A stretch of 64,000 bases of DNA from NCBI GenBank assembly GCA_024280375.1, contig JAJRQF010000040.1, forward strand, positions 38,749-102,748, written 5' to 3'. Positions 59,837 to 64,000 of the stretch are shown here, one piece after another; position 1 is the first letter of the stretch, and the number at the start of each line of letters is the position of its first letter. Both the position numbers and the translations under genes were made by a program. The notes under the pieces were generated by a model, which saw nothing but the letters and a program-made list of their open reading frames with translations, had not been told where the DNA came from and did no database searches. This DNA is from Alphaproteobacteria bacterium. Lineage in GTDB: Bacteria; Pseudomonadota; Alphaproteobacteria; Rhizobiales; Rhizobiaceae.

Positions 59837-61612
59837 TTATTTTAGGCTTTCAGGATCGATTTCTTTAATTGCCTGATAGTGGCTTAAATAAACATTGCCG
59901 GTCAGGTGATGGAAAAACTCGGTTCTTTTCAACCTGTCCATGACCGGGCCTTTAATTTCCGACATTGAAAATTTAACGTCTGAATCTTTTAGTCGCCGGT
60001 TGATTTCCTCAATGCTTTCAAAGGCGCTTGCGTCTATGGCATTAACCGCCGCGCATTGAAGTATGACGTGTTCCAGCTTTGGCCGCTTGGCAACCTGGTC
60101 ATAAATATAGTCTTCCAAAAACCGTGCATTGGCGAAATAAAGGCTCTCATCAACCCGAAGCGATAATACGCGAGGACTGGTGGAAACCTCATGGCGCAGG
60201 ATGTTTCGAAAATGTTCTGTGCCCGCCACATTACCAATGATTGCCACATGGGGGCGGCTGGTATTGTAAAGGTGCACCCCGATTGAAAGTGCTACACCGC
60301 TCATTACGCCTTTTTCCACGCCGAACAGCAGCGTTATAATAATTGTTGCCAGCATGGCGGCAAAATCGGCACGCGAGTAACGCCAGGTCTGACCCATAGT
60401 GGAGAAATCTATCAGCGAGGCAACGGCAACGATGATTATGGCGGCGAGCGTCGCAACCGGCAGAAAATAAAGCAGCGGCGTTAACAGCAAGGCAGCAATC
60501 GCAATGCCAATTGCGGTAAATGCACCGGCGGCAGGTGTCTCGGCACCGGCATCGAAATTGACCACTGAACGGGAAAACCCTCCGGTTACCGGGTAGGAGC
60601 CGGAAAATGCCGAGGCAATATTTGCAGCCCCAAGGCCGATTAGTTCCTGGTTCGGAGTTATGCGCTGGCGCTTTTTTGCGGCAAGGGTTTGGGCAACTGA
60701 AATTGATTCCATAAATCCGATAATGCTGATCAAAATTGCCGGGCCAACAAGGGTAGACCACAGCTCAGGATTAAAGGATGGAATATTGAGACTGGGCAGC
60801 CCCACCGGAATATCGCCAACAATGCGCACACCATAATGTTCAAGGCCAAGGGTGGCTGAAATTAACACGGTAATAATTACTGCAATCAGCGGGCCGGCTT
60901 TTGAAATAACTGCGGCAAGTAATGGTTTTACCCCATTGGCAACCAACAGCTTTTTCAAGCCCTTGCGTGACCAGATCAGGAAACCTGCGACCGCCGTGCC
61001 GAGGGTCAGGGTGATCATGTTGGTCTGCGCCAATTGGCTCAAAATTGATGTGACAAGTTCATAAAAACTGCGCCCGGAAACCTTTATGCCCAACAGATGT
61101 TTAAGCTGGCTGGTGGCGATAATCAGGGCTGCCGCATTGATGAAACCGGTGATAACCGGATGGCTTAAAAAGTTTGCCAGAAACCCCAGTTTGAAGATGC
61201 CAAGCAGCAGCAAAAATAGCCCGGAGATAAACGCCAACAGGATTGCTGCGGTTAAATAATCGGCGCTTCCCTGGGCGGCGATTGCACCGATGGTGGAAGC
61301 GGTCAACAGTGATACAACAGCAACCGGGCCGACGGCCAATGTGCGGCTGGTGCCGAAAATCGCATAGGCAAGTAACGGAAATATTGAAGCGTAAAGCCCG
61401 ACTTCAGGCGGCAACCCGGCCAGCAAGGCATAGGCCAGCGATTGCGGTATCAACATGATTGTCACAATCAGGGCGGCAATTAAATCGCTTGAGAGAGTGT
61501 CTTTGTTGTAAGTGGCGAGCCATTCTGAGGGTGGAAACCAGCTAATTTTTTTCCCGGAGAGAGCCAGTTTGCCGCCCTTTTTTATAATTTCTACCAAGCT
61601 TACCGGTTTCAA
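59837..61612 (-). CDS. SulP-family anion transporter with STAS domain
   Basis: A 591-residue protein. The membrane domain has DLIAALIVTIMLIPQSLAYA, GLPPEVGLYASIFPLLAYAI and PVTGGFSRSVVNFDAGAETP. The C-terminal STAS domain has VLSLRVDESLYFANARFLED and CAAVNAIDASAFESIEEINR. It lacks the Cys tail of the SulP at 30748-32514. The start is taken as a TTG (61612) behind GGGATAAAAATA; the ORF extends 34 codons further but crosses a hairpin (61694-61709) and has no better start. Near sox genes the natural substrate may be sulfate, the end product of thiosulfate oxidation. Confidence 0.88.
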   Translation of the reverse strand: MKPVSLVEIIKKGGKLALSGKKISWFPPSEWLATYNKDTLSSDLIAALIVTIMLIPQSLAYALLAGLPPEVGLYASIFPLLAYAIFGTSRTLAVGPVAVVSLLTASTIGAIAAQGSADYLTAAILLAFISGLFLLLLGIFKLGFLANFLSHPVITGFINAAALIIATSQLKHLLGIKVSGRSFYELVTSILSQLAQTNMITLTLGTAVAGFLIWSRKGLKKLLVANGVKPLLAAVISKAGPLIAVIITVLISATLGLEHYGVRIVGDIPVGLPSLNIPSFNPELWSTLVGPAILISIIGFMESISVAQTLAAKKRQRITPNQELIGLGAANIASAFSGSYPVTGGFSRSVVNFDAGAETPAAGAFTAIGIAIAALLLTPLLYFLPVATLAAIIIVAVASLIDFSTMGQTWRYSRADFAAMLATIIITLLFGVEKGVMSGVALSIGVHLYNTSRPHVAIIGNVAGTEHFRNILRHEVSTSPRVLSLRVDESLYFANARFLEDYIYDQVAKRPKLEHVILQCAAVNAIDASAFESIEEINRRLKDSDVKFSMSEIKGPVMDRLKRTEFFHHLTGNVYLSHYQAIKEIDPESLK

Positions 61613-61693
61613 TATTTTTATCCCACAGCAATATAATGAAATTTGATCGCAGCTATAGGGTAATTGGACCGGTTTGTAAAAAATCAAGAAATG

Positions 61694-61709
61694 ACCCGAC
61701 AAATGTCGG
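61694..61709. other. Hairpin in the SulP leader
   Basis: CCCGACA-AA-TGTCGGG, a perfect 7-bp stem about 80 bp upstream of the proposed SulP start. There is no T-run on the minus strand directly after it. It may be an mRNA leader structure. Confidence 0.4.
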
Positions 61710-61853
61710 GCCATTCCTGGGAGGATCGAGCGAGGATGGTCTCGCCCATTTGACGCTTGAGAAACGCCAAATTTCGTGAAGCTGTTGATTCTAATATGCT
61801 AAATGTATTACCGTCACTGTGAACGAAGTCGGTCGAACTGTGTATATTATTAT

Positions 61854-61869
61854 ATTCTAATAATTGAAT
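61854..61869. promoter_or_regulatory. SqrR/SoxR-type operator upstream of the SulP gene
   Basis: ATTC-TAATAATT-GAAT, a perfect ATTC-N8-GAAT match in AT-rich DNA 242 bp before the SulP start. It is the least certain of the four because AT-rich DNA produces such sites more often and the distance is long. Confidence 0.5.
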
Positions 61870-61954
61870 GTCAATGTAATTTTTGGCCGCACTCTAATAT
61901 TGTGAACGACTGATATAATGTTACAAATGTTTCATATTGGCATCACAAACGTCG

Positions 61955-63706
61955 TTATTCGCCATATGCAATGCCTTCCCGGCGGTTGTCCGCGCCTCCT
62001 TGCAGGCCATCTGGTGTAATCTCGATGCCATGCAGGCCGGAATTCAGGTTTTTCAATACTGCTAAATAACCAAGTGCGCCCAACATTTGCTTCATCACAT
62101 CAACTTTTGCCTCTTTTTCGATATCGAAAACGCCGAAGCGGTTGACCATATGGGGCAAATTGATGGCTTCCTGCACATCCATGTCCCAATCAAGCCAGGC
62201 GATGATTGTTTTGGCCACATAGCCGATGATCCGGCTGCCACCGGGTGAGCCGATGACAAATCTGGGTTTGCCGTCTTTCATTACAATTGTGGGTGCCATT
62301 GATGAGCGGGGGCGTTTTCCTGGCTCCACCCGGTTTGCAATGGGTACGCCGTCTTTGTGGGAGCGAAAAGAAAAATCCGTCAATTCATTATTGAGCAAAA
62401 ATCCATTTGTCATAAGCCTGGAGCCAAACCCATTTTCGATTGTTGTGGTCATCGAAAGGGCATTGCCATATTGGTCAACAATGGAAAAATGACTGGTCGA
62501 TGGGAGTTCAATGGCCTCATCATCGGCATATAATTGGGCGTGGTCCCATTTTGGAGTGCCGGGTGAAACGGTTTTCAGGCTCATTCGGCCCTGCAATAAT
62601 TTCGAACGCTCCGCCAGATAATCGGGATCAATCAATCCTTTAAGTGGCAGGGGAACATAGTCACTATCAGCCATGTAGCGCCCCCGGTCGGCAAATGCCA
62701 ATCGGGAGGCATCGCCGATCAATCGCCAGCTTTGGGGATTATCTGAACCGAGTGATTTTATATCGTGGGATTGAAGAATGCCAAGTATCTGGCCGACGGT
62801 CAGTCCACCGGAAGAGGGTGGGCCCATGCCGCAAATTTCGTGGGCGCGGTAAGTTACACAAACGGGCGGGCGCTGCTTTATTTCATAGCGGGCCAAATCA
62901 GACAGCTGCATGACGCCGGGGTTTTTTGTGGCATTTCGAATTTTCGCGACAATGCTTTTGGCGATCTTCCCCTGATAAAAAGGTGCGGATTTTTCTGTGG
63001 CGAAAATCTTGAGGCTTTCTACATAGGCCGGGTTCTTTAATATATCTCCAGCCACTATTCGTTTGCCATTCGGCATGAAGTAATCGCTGGTGGTTTGGTC
63101 GCTGCCGAGGCGTTTTAAATCCTTGCGAACCAGGCTTTCCAGCCGTGGGGAAACCTGAAAACCGTTGGCTGAAAGCGCAATTGCATCGTTAAAAAGGCTT
63201 GGCCAAGGGGATTTACCCCAACGGGTGTGAAGTTCTTCCAGTAATTTGGGTGTTCCGGGCACGCCGACCGAGCGGCCACCAACAACGGCGCTATAAAATT
63301 TCAACGGCTCACCCTTATCGTCCTGAAACAGGCGAGGGGTTGCGGCCATTGGAGCCGTCTCGCGGCCATCAAGTGTGGTCAGCTTTTCTGAGCTTGCATC
63401 AAAATAAATTACAAACGCACCGCCCCCAAGGCCTGAAGATTGGGGTTCGACCAGTCCCAAAACCAGTTGCACAGCAATGGCTGCATCGGCAGCGGTGCCG
63501 CCGGCGCGCAAAATATTGGCCCCGGCCTTTACGGCCAAAGGGTTAGCGGCGGAAATCATCCAGTTTTTAGCAATGACCGGTTTGGTTTTGACAAGCCGGA
63601 TGGGGGAGGCCGGTTCAGGTGCAACAATATCTGTCGCCTGCTGGGAATTGGCATTGGCCAATGTGAAAATAACAAATATCAGAACAGTAAGGATACGGGT
63701 GTACAT
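61955..63706 (-). CDS. ggt: Gamma-glutamyltransferase
   Basis: A 583-residue Ntn-hydrolase that acts on glutathione and gamma-glutamyl compounds in the periplasm. It has a signal peptide (ILTVLIFVIFTLANANS) and the large-subunit start MISAANPLAVKAGANILRAG. The autocleavage site and nucleophile Thr are in ELPSTSHFSIVDQYGNALSM. RPRSSMAPTIVMKDGKPRFV and GSPGGSRII follow. The ATG at 63706 is chosen because the signal peptide starts there; GGGAA lies about ten bases upstream. It may connect with the gamma-glutamyl ligase-like gene at 23390, but that is 38 kb away. Confidence 0.93.
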   Translation of the reverse strand: MYTRILTVLIFVIFTLANANSQQATDIVAPEPASPIRLVKTKPVIAKNWMISAANPLAVKAGANILRAGGTAADAAIAVQLVLGLVEPQSSGLGGGAFVIYFDASSEKLTTLDGRETAPMAATPRLFQDDKGEPLKFYSAVVGGRSVGVPGTPKLLEELHTRWGKSPWPSLFNDAIALSANGFQVSPRLESLVRKDLKRLGSDQTTSDYFMPNGKRIVAGDILKNPAYVESLKIFATEKSAPFYQGKIAKSIVAKIRNATKNPGVMQLSDLARYEIKQRPPVCVTYRAHEICGMGPPSSGGLTVGQILGILQSHDIKSLGSDNPQSWRLIGDASRLAFADRGRYMADSDYVPLPLKGLIDPDYLAERSKLLQGRMSLKTVSPGTPKWDHAQLYADDEAIELPSTSHFSIVDQYGNALSMTTTIENGFGSRLMTNGFLLNNELTDFSFRSHKDGVPIANRVEPGKRPRSSMAPTIVMKDGKPRFVIGSPGGSRIIGYVAKTIIAWLDWDMDVQEAINLPHMVNRFGVFDIEKEAKVDVMKQMLGALGYLAVLKNLNSGLHGIEITPDGLQGGADNRREGIAYGE

Positions 63707-63952
63707 CTTTGAACGTTCCCTGACGCGTTTTGTAATCAGGTATGGTGAACTGATGCCGGTCGCTTGGCAAGCTATGCGGGTGTTGGTGGTTCTCCAGATC
63801 GGCATCAGTGATGTTGCCGGCGCATTTCTTATCCCAAAGGCTAATTGCGCCGAGCGGCTATATTTTACATTATCACCGGTGAATGGCAGGGACGAGGGTA
63901 TTGCCGTTCTAATAATCGTTTTCAGTTCAAGGTCTCATCAGGGAGGAAACTC

Positions 63953-64000
63953 ATGAGCAATTCCAAAAATGAAATTTCACGTCGTAAGGTCATCAAGACC
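63953..64000 (+). CDS. Start of an unidentified twin-arginine protein (partial)
   Basis: Sixteen codons are visible: MSNSKNEISRRKVIKT, with SRRKV as a probable twin-arginine motif and GGGAGGAAACTC as a good ribosome site. The rest is outside the window. In this neighbourhood a periplasmic cofactor enzyme such as SoxC is possible, but nothing in the visible part proves it. Confidence 0.6.
   Translation, partial: MSNSKNEISRRKVIKT

Larger units (their letters stand above)
61613..61954. other. Intergenic region SulP / gamma-glutamyltransferase
   Basis: Over 340 bp upstream of the SulP gene and downstream of the convergently placed end of the gamma-glutamyltransferase gene. It holds a small perfect hairpin, CCCGACA-AA-TGTCGGG (61694-61709), in the SulP leader, and an ATTC-N8-GAAT site (61854-61869). 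No gene is seen. Confidence 0.6.

Noticed and set aside
61613..61714. N-terminal extension of the SulP transporter to an ATG at 61714
   Set aside because: The extension crosses a perfect hairpin, has no usable ribosome site and is not seen in SulP proteins; the TTG at 61612 is better placed.
63477..63956. 159-residue plus-strand frame opposite the gamma-glutamyltransferase gene
   Set aside because: It mostly lies antisense to a well-supported gene and overlaps the promoter of the last partial gene.
63953..64000. Naming the last partial gene soxC
   Set aside because: Only 16 residues with a twin-arginine motif are visible, which many exported proteins share.
1..64000. Phage, transposon or plasmid content
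   Set aside because: No integrase, transposase, replication initiator or phage structural gene was recognised, and gene content looks chromosomal throughout.

Overview
The window looks like chromosome of an alphaproteobacterium of moderate GC content, probably marine and probably near Hyphomicrobiales or Rhodobacterales. The evidence is gene content, not a phylogeny: carA, yqeY, dnaG and rpoD in one neighbourhood, a HlyU-family protein, a C4-pathway 5-aminolevulinate synthase, many LivKHMGF and CaiB/acyl-CoA genes, phosphonate oxygenases of the TmpAB type, and an alphaproteobacterial soxRSVWXYZAB cluster. No rRNA, tRNA, transposase, integrase or CRISPR array was seen.

Left third (1-30.6 kb): a truncated EamA transporter, a PAP2-type membrane protein, carA, yqeY, dnaG and rpoD. 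These are followed by transport, hydrolase and TetR genes, then a branched-chain amino-acid-type ABC operon (livKHMGF) with a strong hairpin after the binding-protein gene. Next come a secreted DUF255 thioredoxin protein fused to a DsbD-like domain, and a catabolic block: SAF-domain dehydrogenase, N-formylglutamate amidohydrolase, glutamine-synthetase-like ligase, acyl-CoA dehydrogenase, class III CoA-transferase and HTD2-type hydratase. A SoxW paralogue diverges from a DUF302 protein across a perfect palindrome.

Middle (30.7-37.5 kb): a SulP transporter, a translationally coupled tmpA-tmpB pair with a divergent LysR regulator (predicted release of glycine betaine and phosphate from 2-trimethylaminoethylphosphonate), and isocitrate lyase. 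These are followed by 680 bp of non-coding DNA with 41-bp tandem repeats.

Right (37.5-61.6 kb): a large sulfur-oxidation region. It holds flavocytochrome c sulfide dehydrogenase (fccAB), thiosulfate oxidation genes (soxXYZAB), periplasmic redox supply (soxV, soxW, soxS), the repressor soxR, a c-type cytochrome, 5-aminolevulinate synthase (haem supply), a type I sulfide:quinone oxidoreductase with all three catalytic cysteines, a rhodanese, a redoxin and a SulP transporter. No soxCD is inside the window. SoxR carries the Cys pair of SqrR/BigR persulfide sensors at the right spacing. Four perfect ATTC-N8-GAAT sites, the consensus known for SqrR, lie in front of fccAB, soxX, the redoxin/Cys-repeat pair and the SulP gene, which suggests one regulon.

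The least familiar parts lie within this region. One is a three-gene block (39.5-42.5 kb): a membrane one-component regulator with a PhnD-like sensor and a LuxR DNA-binding domain, an orphan periplasmic binding protein with a CxxC-HH insert, and a secreted DsrE-like protein. Another is a secreted protein made of six repeats, each with two cysteines exactly 25 residues apart (58.6-59.8 kb). The window ends with a gamma-glutamyltransferase and the first 16 codons of a protein with a twin-arginine motif.
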